From: Alentia gelatinosa
Taxonomy: Eukaryota; Annelida; Polychaeta; Phyllodocida; Polynoidae
DNA length: 64,000 nt
Reading direction: 5' to 3'
NCBI GenBank assembly: GCA_950022655.1
Contig: OX465582.1
Span: 90,363,801 to 90,427,800 of the forward strand
The notes beneath the pieces are model-generated. The model saw only the letters and a program-made list of their open reading frames with translations. It did no database searches and was not told where the DNA came from. The translations under genes were made by a program, and so were the position numbers. Positions 55,041-64,000 of this stretch are shown here, in pieces. Position 1 is the first letter of the stretch. Every line of letters starts with the position of its first letter.

Positions 55041-55445
55041 AATAAGGATAAATAGCAGCACATCAGTCTTGACTCGTGTATTGACCCTCGTCCTAAGCCC
55101 GTGAACATTTTGTATAGAATGTTATGAGAACTGAGCATATCACCAAACACACCTATTGATCTGTGAGTATGGTACAGCCCGACACTATCAGTACATCACG
55201 ATCTGCTCCCTTTATCGCCCATGCCACGTGATATGAAACTCGTAATCTGATTGGCCTAGGATCGCCTCTGCATGCGAGCATAATGAAACTACTGGGAATG
55301 GGGGGAGAGGAGGTTGGAAGGCTGATCTGAACAATGAGAGAGCATGTTAGTATCAATGCAGAGTACACCTGATAGGGTCACTGTCCAGCTGATGTGGAGA
55401 AACAGTAGCTTGTTGAGTCGTCAGCTTACATCCCATTAGATGTAA
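55041..55445. other. no gene seen
   Basis: No recognisable features. Confidence 0.45.
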
Positions 55446-55449
55446 TTAA

Positions 55450-55831
55450 TTCCTATATACCTATGGCCGAATACTCTATGATTATACCACGCTACAGGGG
55501 TGGAATAACTTATGTTTGATACCCAAGGCTGACGTTTACTACTGCAGGTTGATGTTTAGACCAATCAGATTGTCTCTTCCAAAATTCATATGAAAAGCGC
55601 CGTGAGGAGAAAACATAGAGTGTCAAGTTCCTCGATGAGGTTGGATCTGGCTTTGCGTTTGATGGCGGGTAAGCAAATAATACTATTTATCATTATTAAA
55701 CTACATTTGAAGGTATATAGGAATAGGGAAACCAAGTTTCCGGGGAGAGAAAGTCTCTGAAAAAGGCTTTGGGTAGTAATTTTTCCGAACCTTACCTCCT
55801 AACTTTGACTTTCTCTCATCAGAACATATAT
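55450..55831. mobile_element. PQ element, right end truncated
   Basis: P from TTCCTATATACC (55450), with GATACCCAAGGCTGACG in the cassette position and TCAGATTGTCTCTTCC. Q from GGTATATAGGAATAGGG (55714), with a shortened hairpin. It breaks off at a T-run near 55835. Confidence 0.75.
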
Positions 55832-56034
55832 AAAAAACCTTTTTTTTGTTGGATCTGCTTGGAACTCCTCCCCCACATACAGACAGCCAGAACTATGCAT
55901 GGAGAGTGAAGTGCCATGAGAGCGAGAATCTCATGGAGAGAAAAACTCAATCCTGCAGTTCATCGATTTTACTTCTCCACTCAGTTGTGCTTTATCTCCT
56001 ATGATTCATGTCTAGCCATACTGATACGGCTACC

Positions 56035-56120
56035 GACTGAAGATCGGTGCCGAATAATCGACCAATGAAATCAGGCTTTAACTATGATCGACCAATGAAA
56101 TCAGGCTTTAACTATGATTT
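56035..56120. mobile_element. GTTTCC-family right end with 30-bp tandem duplication
   Basis: ATCGGTGCCGAATAATCGAC followed by ATCGACCAATGAAATCAGG at 56057, repeated at 56087: a 30-bp tandem duplication of the end. Confidence 0.7.
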
Positions 56121-56124
56121 CCTT

Positions 56125-56660
56125 TTCAGTGTTTCTGATTTTGCCATTGTGGGCTTGATACTGTGCTGGGACATGAATCATAGGCTCTGTATACGAAAAC
56201 AACCACGATATGGTTGAAGGGATTCTAAAGGTATGATCTCGGCATTTATTTATGTAGTTGTTCATGCTAAACACGCCAGCCATTTGATACGGGAACGTTT
56301 CATGCCGCTCAAACTCTATGTTTTAGTGCTAGACTTTTTGACTACCTCTTAAAAAGCATGCATCCGAATGGCAGTTTATATCAGTGGATGTGAACTAGGA
56401 TTTGCCAAGCAGTGCAGACTTTAATTCCTGCACACTTTTATGAGCCTTTTGTAATGTTTTATGGCTGGTGATGTTTTCATGCCATGGCAGCAAATATTCG
56501 TCCAGCAATGAACGGATAGAGGATGGGAGGATATTATCAGACTAATTCTCCGTTGCCATCTCCCCTTTCATTAATCCACGCTACTACCCCATAAAATTCC
56601 TGGCCATACGTCTGATTTTATTTGTTTGTTTGTTTGGGTAGTTTAACTTCCAATATGTTC
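56125..56660. other. no gene seen
   Basis: No recognisable features. Confidence 0.45.
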
Positions 56661-56666
56661 TATTAA

Positions 56667-56973
56667 GCCCAATGCCCATCTACCGATTCCGGAACATTCA
56701 TGAACCTTTGTCGGCGACAAACGGACGGTAATTTGTCTCACCAAAGGCATCCTAACGGAGTCAGCCGTAGTCGGTAGATGTAGGACAGCTAGGCAAGGGT
56801 GAGCCACCGATTAGTAGACAGATTTGCTTAGGACTAATATCCACCACCCCATCTTCTCAATGTCTGCCGGTCAAGCGAAGAGTTACGTAATTTGCCTGCG
56901 ACAAGTCGACCGACTCCTATATGATTTGGGAACTAGTCGCTCAACCCTGAATCAGTAGATGGGCATCAGGCTG
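56667..56973 (+). mobile_element. family A MITE
   Basis: It follows TTAA (56663-56666). Ends GCCCAATGCCCATCTACC and CAGTAGATGGGCATCAGGC. The right TTAA is absent (TGTAGAC follows). Confidence 0.82.
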
Positions 56974-57265
56974 TAGACAAATATATCTGATTGCATTAAT
57001 TAAATTATATTTGACATTTGAGTCCTAAAATACATGATCGTTAGGCAAGGTGCTTGGAATAGCGAGGTGGATAAAATTATACCCCAAAAAAGTCAGGGCA
57101 ACATAGATAATTGTCCAAGCATCAAACCGTAGCGGCTAGGGGCCGAAACGGAGAGGACAAAAATGATAATGAGAGTACGAACAGAAGGAGACTGAAGTAA
57201 AATGTTCAGATGGTATTTAAAGTTCCAAAGCCTCGAGCTGAATTTCTCAAACGATCTTCGCTAAT

Positions 57266-57550
57266 AGGCCCACTTCCATTGGCCGATGAAAACGGCAGAA
57301 ACCCAGAAAGTCTGTCGGTGGGGCCACCGACTGTGCGTCGGTATAAGAAAATCGGTGAGGTTAGTAGTTTTCACTCAGTGACCAGGCTTTCACTCAGTGG
57401 TTGGTGGTGCCACATTGCATAATCTAAGCAGAAAAAGTCGTGGGGCATTTCACGAGCTGGGTCGTTTCCATTGGGTCAGCAATGCCAAAAGTCCGTCTGT
57501 GGTTCCTGACTGTAGATCGGTGACGAGATTCGGCCAATGGAAACGGGCCT
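57266..57550. mobile_element. GTTTCC-family MITE, well-preserved
   Basis: Ends AGGCCCACTTCCATTGGCCG and CGGCCAATGGAAACGGGCCT. TAAT stands next to both ends. The interior has GTCGGTGGGGCCACCGACTG. Confidence 0.82.
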
Positions 57551-57639
57551 TAATTCTGCTGGACAGGCGACTAGTGCGACACTGTCAACCAAACTGTAAG
57601 AAGCAGGGATAGCTTGCTTAGGCTAGTCTACTGTATGTG

Positions 57640-57910
57640 TTTACTTATCTATATTTTTATTACCCACCTAAGAGAGTTCAAGAGAGAGTTCAGAGGATTC
57701 TTGAATAAAAGAACTGTTAATAGATGAACTGTAGAGGGAGTACTGATAATATATCATCATCATCATTTTTTCTTTTTCTTTCTTTCTGTATTTACTTTTT
57801 GAAATGTAAACTGATGCCTATAATGTAATTGGTTTCTGTACTATTGTGTCGGAAGAACTCATCTGTATGTATGAGAGATACAATAAACTTGAATAAAAAA
57901 AACAATAACA
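57640..57910 (+). mobile_element. possible retroposon 3' end
   Basis: The segment ends ATACAATAAACTTGAATAAA plus an A-rich tail and includes a pyrimidine-rich stretch (CATTTTTTCTTTTTCTTTC). AATAAA next to a tail suggests a retroposed RNA 3' end. The family is unknown. Confidence 0.38.
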
Positions 57911-58130
57911 AAACGGAGCTTCCTTGCTAAGCCTATGGACCCTACAGATCGTTACTGAGTAGAATACGGACTTCCGGAATCTCCTAGGAGATTACGGCTT
58001 TTAAGACTACCTGACTGGCATTTATATAAACAATGCACGGCTATTGGTTGGAATTTCTAACCATTTACAAGATTCTTTTCCTAATAATTACTCGAAAGGT
58101 GAGTAATACAACATTACCATGATTTCGATC

Positions 58131-58240
58131 TGAGTGGCCATATTCTCCTTGTAGTTGACACTATACAATACTCCTCGTTATCGCTGGGAGTTTTACTTCG
58201 CGTCAACTACGCGGAGAATACGGCCACTCAGATCGAGATC
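58131..58240. mobile_element. family K palindrome
   Basis: Arms of 40 bp (58131-58170 and 58201-58240) pair nearly perfectly: TCGATCTGAGTGGCCATATT with AATACGGCCACTCAGATCGA. The loop is 30 bp (CTATACAATACTCCTCG...). A smaller palindrome (CTCCTAGGAG) lies at about 57980. Confidence 0.88.
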
Positions 58241-58249
58241 TTGTGTATA

Positions 58250-58805
58250 TACTTCCTACATATCAATATAATCATATCACTGCATTGTTGTAATAAATAA
58301 TATCACTGTTGTACTGTTATACTCATAATAATCACCAATCAATCACATCATTTTAATTTGTGCTGCTTGTACATGAGAATCTGACACCAGGGTGCTAACA
58401 GCAAAATGCAAGACCCCCAAACTTGCCCAGTTTTGTTGACAATAAATACAGAAGAGAAAAAAAAGAGAAAAAAACATTATCGAATTTGATTTCCAAATGG
58501 ACCATCGCAATGTTGGCGACTGCTGATTCGCAATGAAATGCAAGGTGAGTTAGATTTACCAGAGGTACACTCACAACGGTCTTTGTATCGATGTATAACT
58601 CAAGGTGAAATAAAAAGCTGAGTGTTCCTTTTTTTTCCTTGTGGCTTCTTGAATTCATTATGAGGCAGTATAGCCACAACCTCCATCCCCCACACACACC
58701 CCTTATAAGGGCACTTCTTCGCGAGCCAAATTCAACGTACCTATACTATGGCACATTTTCTCTTCGTTAAATCTTTCCACAATACATGATGCATATTCCA
58801 GCTTC
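58250..58805. other. no gene seen
   Basis: AT-rich with A-rich run at 58455-58475; no recognisable features. Confidence 0.45.
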
Positions 58806-58811
58806 TCTCAT

Positions 58812-58997
58812 GAGGCCCGTTTCCATTGGCCGACAAAAATAGTGAAAATTTATTGAACTCTTCTAAGAGGCAATTTCCATTGGCCATCACCAATCTACAG
58901 TCGGGAGCCACCGGCGGACCTTTAGCACGGCTGATGCAAAATGAAAATGGGCCTAAAAATTTTTACATCGTTTTCGTCGGCCAATGGAAATTGGCTC
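58812..58997. mobile_element. GTTTCC-family MITE, short copy
   Basis: Ends GAGGCCCGTTTCCATTGGCC and CGTCGGCCAATGGAAATTGGCTC. A second internal start-like sequence (GAGGCAATTTCCATTGGCC) at 58869 suggests a nested or dimeric origin. Confidence 0.8.
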
Positions 58998-59004
58998 ATA
59001 GTAA

Positions 59005-59535
59005 CATTAGGTAATGTGCTTACTGTAGACGATACGGTTATCATTTGAGGTCAGGCGCCCATTTCATACGGCCATCTACCTACGGCGTCAGGCAGTATGG
59101 GATAGATGACTGGCCAAGAACGAGAAACGTTTCATCCAAAGTCAAAACATTTACTTATCATTGTATATCTGGAAATTTATGATAAATTATACTGTTTAAA
59201 GCACTTACAAAGCTATCGGTTCACGACTAACAACTAAATCCTTGCATACGTCCGTCTGTCACAACAGGCGCGAACATTAGTATTACTGCACCCCTGGCAG
59301 CGGGCAGTTTTTGTAGACATTCGCACACAGGTATATGATAGAAATCGGCTATTTCAGCATATAATAGCACAGAGTATAGAATCTAGACTGTTTGTCTCAG
59401 CATATTTTTATTTATAGGAGAGGGACGTGATAGGGAATCATTCTGCAGTCAGCCCAGACTTAACTTCATCTTTGTATCCCTTATTTGTATATTTTATTTT
59501 CATTAGGTTCAACATCAGTGGTTAGACGGTATGAA
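59005..59535. other. no gene seen
   Basis: No recognisable features. Confidence 0.45.
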
Positions 59536-59538
59536 TAG

Positions 59539-59661
59539 ATTACAAACCGTTCAACTACGAATTTCAGGAGAATTGTCAATAAAGATTCATTTAAGGCAAC
59601 CTTGAAGAATGGACTAAAGAATGCAGACTCTTTGGAGGGTTGTGAGCAATTATTTGTCTAA
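59539..59661 (+). other. short uncharacterised reading frame
   Basis: A 40-codon frame from the TAG at 59536 to the TAA at 59659, without ATG, contains NKDSFKATLKNGLKNADS and ends LEGCEQLFV. The composition (Lys/Leu helix-like) recalls the tail of a larger protein such as a retrotransposon polyprotein or an exon end. No family is recognised, and chance remains likely. Confidence 0.2.
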
Positions 59662-59737
59662 GTTATCTAGTTTACAGGGGCATTTCGTTGATACCAATGG
59701 ACCTACTGCTGAGCTCCCGACTAAGTAAAGAGTACTT

Positions 59738-59972
59738 AAGTCCCAGGGTGAATGTTTTCTGAGACAATGTACCAGGTGTGTCCTACCGTGGAATCCTATC
59801 CGCCATTTTCCCTAGAGAATGGGAAAAGCAATACCTCTTTGAAGTACACTACAGAGCAGACTATGGATCCTTGCTATGAGATTGTTGTACCGAAGAAGAA
59901 TTGTCTGAAACACGGCGTCCAAGTACACTTGTCTCTGGTACATTAGTCTGTATGTGTAAATCTCGCTTTATA
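59738..59972 (+). mobile_element. family C element, single-unit copy
   Basis: Starts TTAAGTCCCAGGGTGAATG. Contains CCAGGTGTGTCCTACCG, CCTAGAGAATGGGAAAAGCA, TTGCTATGAGATTGTTG. Its last part GTACATTAGTCTGTATGTGT with ATCTCGCTTTA is one copy of the 68-bp sequence that is amplified at 28.4-29.5 kb. Confidence 0.78.
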
Positions 59973-59984
59973 CCGTGTTTCAGA

Positions 59985-60990
59985 AAGTCACCATTCTCGA
60001 TCACAATACTAGGTATAGATTGGATCACCTCATATTCTAAACATTTAGTTGATTTCTGGTTGTTTTGGAGTAGAGACAGATATAAAGACGACTGGAATAA
60101 TTTACTTATCAAGTCAGCATTTCGAATCTTAGACGTACATGAATTGTTCCAAAAATAATGGCAAGAAAGCGATTCATAGGGCATTTGTCATTAAAGAAAT
60201 GACCGGTTCATATTCAGTGCCCATTGTTTCTCTTATATTCGTTTAATTCTAATTGAAAGTCCTTAATCGATGAAATCTTCATTATTCTGCTGGATACAGA
60301 TATATATCTCACGTGCCTTATTCCCATTTCAAGATACCCTATCGATGAACAACCTGACCCAACCGATCCCAATCTTGTTTGCATAAAATTAGTGCCCTTC
60401 CTTCGATGAAAAAATACTTGATGACCACAAGCACTCGAATCACATCAACAGCTTCTCCGTGATATTTTTGTTGATTTAAAAAAAAACCACTTTACCTTAA
60501 GGTCTTCTAGATGGCAGGATTGTGTAATGAAGAAACTGAAAAAGGAATGAAAGAAAATATTGACATAAATGTTAAATTATTCTAAATCTTGAACGTTCAC
60601 AAATGAGGTTTTACTGCAGAAATAAAGTTCGGTCGTGAATATTCCCATTATTGTATCTTACTGCACTTTATTACTAGAAAAGGCAACTTCAATGAATAGT
60701 TTGCTGTTGTCTGTTTGTACATTCTCTAAGGCTATGCATGCTATTAACTCCTAATAAATGAATCTATCCAAATAACAGTTATGCAGTTAGCAAAGATTAA
60801 TTTGATAGGTACCACATTTTCAATCACAGTTCTGTTATAATCCATTTGCCAGTTACAATTAAAATTCTGCCTTATCAATTCTAATATAGCTGAAAAAGAC
60901 AAGTCAGATATATCTTTTCCTTTCTAGATTCATTTGAAACGAGTGTCTCTTATAACAGCATAAGATCTTCGTAAATTGTATAAAAGAGAA
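59985..60990. other. no gene seen
   Basis: AT-rich. The frame ending at 60158 (SITILGIDWITSYSK) has no recognisable domain. Confidence 0.4.
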
Positions 60991-60996
60991 GACTTA

Positions 60997-61356
60997 GGCC
61001 ACTAAAAAAACAAACTTGTTTCTCATGACCAAGCCATGAAAAATATGACGAGGGCGCTTTTTTTTTTTTTGCTATATCAAAGATGCCAGACATAAAGTAA
61101 AACCCCGCATAAGTGGACACCCTCCGATCCGGACCACAGTGGCTGCTTACGCAGGGTGTCTGCTTATGCGGGGTTTCCAGATCTTTACTGGCTATACATT
61201 TAATGCATCCCTGACATCAGGAGCTTTAATTTGATACTAAATACACATACCTTTCATAATTTCTATCAAGGTTCATCTATTTTCAATTTTTTTTTTCTAA
61301 AATCGTTTTTTTTGTGATGCGCGCGGTAATGAGAAACAAGTTTTTTTTTAGTGGCC
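60997..61356. mobile_element. PIF/Harbinger-like MITE with TTA duplication
   Basis: Ends GGCCACTAAAAAAACAAACT and AACAAGTTTTTTTTTAGTGGCC, about 28 bp inverted, flanked by TTA at 60994-60996 and 61357-61359. The 3-bp TTA duplication and GG start match PIF/Harbinger (established). It has no transposase frame. It carries a pogo-like palindrome inside. Confidence 0.78.
61086..61192. mobile_element. pogo-like palindrome nested in the Harbinger-like MITE
   Basis: AAACCCCGCATAAGTGGACA at the left is matched by GTCTGCTTATGCGGGGTTT at the right, with an inner CCTCCGATCCGGACC. The AACCCCGC-TAAG-GGACACC end occurs again at 63.2-63.76 kb. Confidence 0.75.
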
Positions 61357-61514
61357 TTAACGACACAGCGGTTGACTATGGATCAGGAGGACTTAATGAG
61401 CTTGTTAGTGATTAGACTCGGCGCCATTAACTTGTCACGGATGTCACTCTCCTCTCCGCATTTCTCACCACCTGACACTAGTTGCCACACAATGGAAAAG
61501 TTTCTTTTGCTTGA

Positions 61515-61980
61515 AGCCCAATGCCCATCTACCGATTTAGGAATATTGATTTGGGAGAATGGGGAGAGGATTTTCGGCTTTTTTGTTTGCTTCCAAACTA
61601 CAGAGCTAGACGCAAATTGTTTAGGCCACATATTAGGCCCAGGAAACAATTTTGTCTTAGCTGGTGCTCCGCTAATGCCCAATACACATCTACCGATTTC
61701 GGAACATTCATGTACCTTTATCGGCGACAAACGGACGGTAATTTGTCTCAGGCGAGGCATCCAAACGGAGTCAGCCCTAGTCGGTAGATGTAGGATAGCT
61801 ATGCAAGGATGAGCACTGATTAATAGACTGATTTGCTTAGGACTAATACCCACCAACCCCTCTCCTTGATGTCCACCGGTCGAGTGAAGGGTTATGTTAT
61901 TTGTCTGCGACAAGTTCACCAACTCCTATACGATTTGGGAGCTAATCGTTCAATCCTTAATCGGTAGTTGGGCATCGGGC
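61515..61980 (+). mobile_element. family A element with nested extension
   Basis: The outer left end GCCCAATGCCCATCTACC (61517) breaks after about 33 bp into the 140-bp extension (GGAGAGGATTTTCGGC, GGCCACATATTAGGCCC, GCTGGTGCTCCGC). A second left end ATGCCCAATACACATCTACC follows at 61675, and then the usual core up to GGGCATCGGGC followed by TTAA (61981-61984). Frames of up to 179 codons cross it on both strands. Confidence 0.78.
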
Positions 61981-61989
61981 TTAATCATT

Positions 61990-62655
61990 AAACAATTGCA
62001 GAATCTTTGTATCGTCTGCCCTACTGGGGTCCGTTTAATAATCTCGGATCGTACATGTAAACCCTTTTCTGAAAGCCATAGAGATCCAGGGACGATGTGG
62101 GTCAACTTTATTCAACACTTATGATCGACCTTATGGACGGCTAATACTGTCTTAGCGAACAGACTTATATATTATCAAACGATGACCCTTGTACTATGTA
62201 CAGAAAAGGGTCTACGTGTATGTTTCCCTATATTAAGGAGCCTACCTATAAAATAGATCTGGGGTGTTATACGTCATACATGACCTTTGTACGTTTACAT
62301 ATATAACTTCATTATCCAAACCTGCCAAACTGAGTATCTTACCCCATCGTTTTATGGACGATTGATGGATGGACAGAACTCCAACAGGAGAATCCATCAT
62401 GATAACCTCCTACCATCCCACTGCCACTTTGGCTCATTCATCAACAGTCTAGTGATTGCATTCGCAAAGGGACTCGTTAATGCGGCTCCAATTCACGCCC
62501 AAAGAGAGAGAGAGCTAAATTTGCTGAAAGCAGTGGCGGGCTTTTTGCTCTTAGCTACTACAGTGAATTACAGAGTACAGAATACGTTGAGAGTATGGAG
62601 GACTTTATCAGCGACTTCCCGAAATGATTATTATCATTTATTATAAACCTGTGTA
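61990..62655. other. no gene seen
   Basis: A 119-codon plus-strand frame (62287-62646) has no recognisable motif, and no neighbouring exon signal was seen. Confidence 0.4.
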
Positions 62656-62659
62656 CCTC

Positions 62660-62805
62660 AGTTCTACATTTATCTCAGCCCTGTACACACTGAGAGAATG
62701 GCAACACACAGGATATAGTTTAGACCATGGAGAATGGACTGCAATACTCGTAGGGGCATGGAGAACGAGTTCCCAATGTTAAGCATATGGGGATAAATAC
62801 TTCAT
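62660..62805 (-). mobile_element. family E terminal unit
   Basis: TTTATCTCAGCCCTGTACAC, GGCATGGAGAACGAGTTCCC and CCAATGTTAAGCATATGGGG: the 145-bp unit alone, without the hairpin. Confidence 0.68.
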
Positions 62806-63245
62806 TCGCGGTCAGTCATCGATTTTGGCATCAGGTAGAATGAAATCGAGGGCTGAACATGAACCGTTTTGTCAGCAGTAAGGCCGTTTTCTAATGATAT
62901 TCACCTGTGCGCTTCAGTCCTTTGCTTACTGAGCATTGCAGTCCTATGCTTGCTGACCTATGCTCAGTATATAGTAAACATTTCATATTTCACACTTGTA
63001 AAATACCATGATGTACAGCCCAGTGTGACATCTACGGCCCGCTTTGCCACTGCATATCTTGGCCAAACAAGCAAAAAAACACAGAAATTGAGTAAATATG
63101 CAGGAGAGAATTAAACAGAATTTGAAATATTTCAAGGTGTATAGTAAAGGGAATATAGACCAGGCATTTAATAAGTGAAAAAAGACATTGGATCGGTCTG
63201 AACAGTAAACCTGAACCTACTACGCAGTCATTGGCTCACTACCTC
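62806..63245. other. no gene seen
   Basis: No recognisable features. Confidence 0.45.
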
Positions 63246-63249
63246 ACCC

Positions 63250-63758
63250 TCTGTCCTGAGCAAAGTGTCCCCTTATGTGGGGTGTCCTTTTAACCGGGGT
63301 ATGTCAATGGTTAGGCTATGTAGTATCTAATTCCTTTATACAGGATATACTATGGCACAGAGACACTGCTATAACCACACAGACACCCCACAGACACCTA
63401 CCTGACACCTACAGGCCATTTCCTGGTGTCTGATTATCAGGCCACCTAACGCACACCATAAACAAGCAATTAAGATAATCTTGAGTATTGTCCCACACTG
63501 TCTTGTCAGATTTGATTCAGTGTCTCTCCATTATGTCCCCTGGGGTTAAGAGGCATTCCGTACTGTCCCCTGTCAAGTGGGTTGTCCCTTCATGTGGTGT
63601 GCCCCCGCAGGTTGTCCACTTAAGCAGGGTGTCCCCTTAAGCAGGGTTAATATAATTCTTAACAGAGGGGAAAGTTTCTTTACTGAGCAAATTGTTCCCC
63701 CAAAAGTTGGAGGCCCCTTAAGTGGGGTGTCCTCTAAGCGGGGTTTTTACTGTACTCT
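63250..63758. mobile_element. pogo-like element remnant
   Basis: The right end reads AAGTGGGGTGTCCTCTAAGC followed by GGGGTTTTTACTGTA, i.e. an inverted terminus TACAGTAAAAACCCCGC. CAGT-starting ends with TA targets are usual for pogo/Tc1-mariner elements (established). Related words (GTGTCCCCTTAAGCAGGGT, GTCCCCTTATGTGGGGTGTCC) recur six or more times inside. The left end is not resolved. The 77-codon frame is read from these repeats. Confidence 0.62.
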
Positions 63759-63759
63759 C

Positions 63760-64000
63760 GTCTACATTGTCGTGTGTTGCCTTTGTGATCGCTGCTGGTA
63801 TCGTCAGTGACGGCCGGGTTTTTCAACAGGTCTCAGACCTGGTGCCTTGAGGAGGTTATGCCTTGCCTATATGGCACAGAGTGGTGGCTAGTTCTGCCAC
63901 CATCCGCTAGGAAATCATAAGTAGCGCCACAGTAGTCAGAGGCAACCATTGTTATCAGTCGTTATAATCTACATGTATAGATAATATTGAGACGATGCCA
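63760..64000. other. no gene seen
   Basis: Unique-looking end of the window. Confidence 0.45.

Noticed and set aside
61351..61922. 153- and 179-codon frames as genes
   Set aside because: Both lie across a family A element with its extension. Their shared parts recur in other MITE copies.
62287..62646. 119-codon plus-strand frame
   Set aside because: No recognisable motif, Met start in AT-rich sequence, no neighbouring support.

Overview
This is eukaryotic, almost certainly metazoan, non-coding DNA. I find no intact protein-coding gene, rRNA gene or functional tRNA gene in the 64 kb. The many open frames are short, lack recognisable domains, and mostly sit inside repeats or read through tandem arrays. 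The density of inverted-repeat DNA transposon derivatives, long minisatellites, a tRNA-derived SINE, a non-LTR retrotransposon relic and a solo LTR suggests an invertebrate, perhaps a mollusc or another marine group such as amphioxus. The species cannot be fixed from this sequence.

Dispersed elements make up much of the window. I recognise several families from internal copies, and the letters are my own labels. Family A has ends reading GCCCAATGCCCATCTACC beside TTAA (six copies plus one fragment). The GTTTCC family has ends like GGCCCGTTTCCATTGGCC (about ten copies or fragments). Families B and C share an AAGYGGGATTCACACG end. Family D is rich in GTATACC and carries a long terminal hairpin. 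Families E, F and J end in ATTTATCYYACCCC. Family PQ is built of hairpin modules bounded by GGTATATAGGAATAG. Family H has ends with TGTACATGCTACAAAAC. Family K is a GATCTGAGTGGCC palindrome. Family L is a repeat of about 390 bp without obvious inverted ends. Single examples include a Mutator-like element at 54-598 with a 9-bp target duplication, a Harbinger-like element at 60997-61356 with a pogo-like palindrome nested inside it, a CpG-rich inverted-repeat element at 21401-21701, and a piggyBac-like element at 45009-45390.

Tandem arrays are the second major component: 31 bp at 2145-2410, a GT-rich array at 3590-4710, GA at 8108-8214, 53 bp at 10938-12374, 39 bp at 17085-18585, 50 bp at 20935-21240, a degenerate array at 25770-26580, 68 bp at 28378-29545, TA at 37036-37260, about 24 bp at 37690-38095, 13 bp at 38850-39660, 46 bp at 40722-41372, 22 bp at 41830-41945, 15 bp at 45860-47030, and about 60 bp at 48378-49405. 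Three arrays are built from the subterminal sequence of transposons whose single-unit copies are also in the window. That is the clearest biological story here: terminal segments of miniature transposons expanding into satellite-like arrays. Conversely, several minisatellites are interrupted by inserted miniature elements.

GC-rich, CpG-rich stretches at about 36770-37660, 38270-38780, 39770-40070 and 50180-51030 are the best candidates for promoter or first-exon regions of genes lying outside the window or not recognised here. No transcription unit can be shown. Stretches with nothing recognisable are listed as separate entries.
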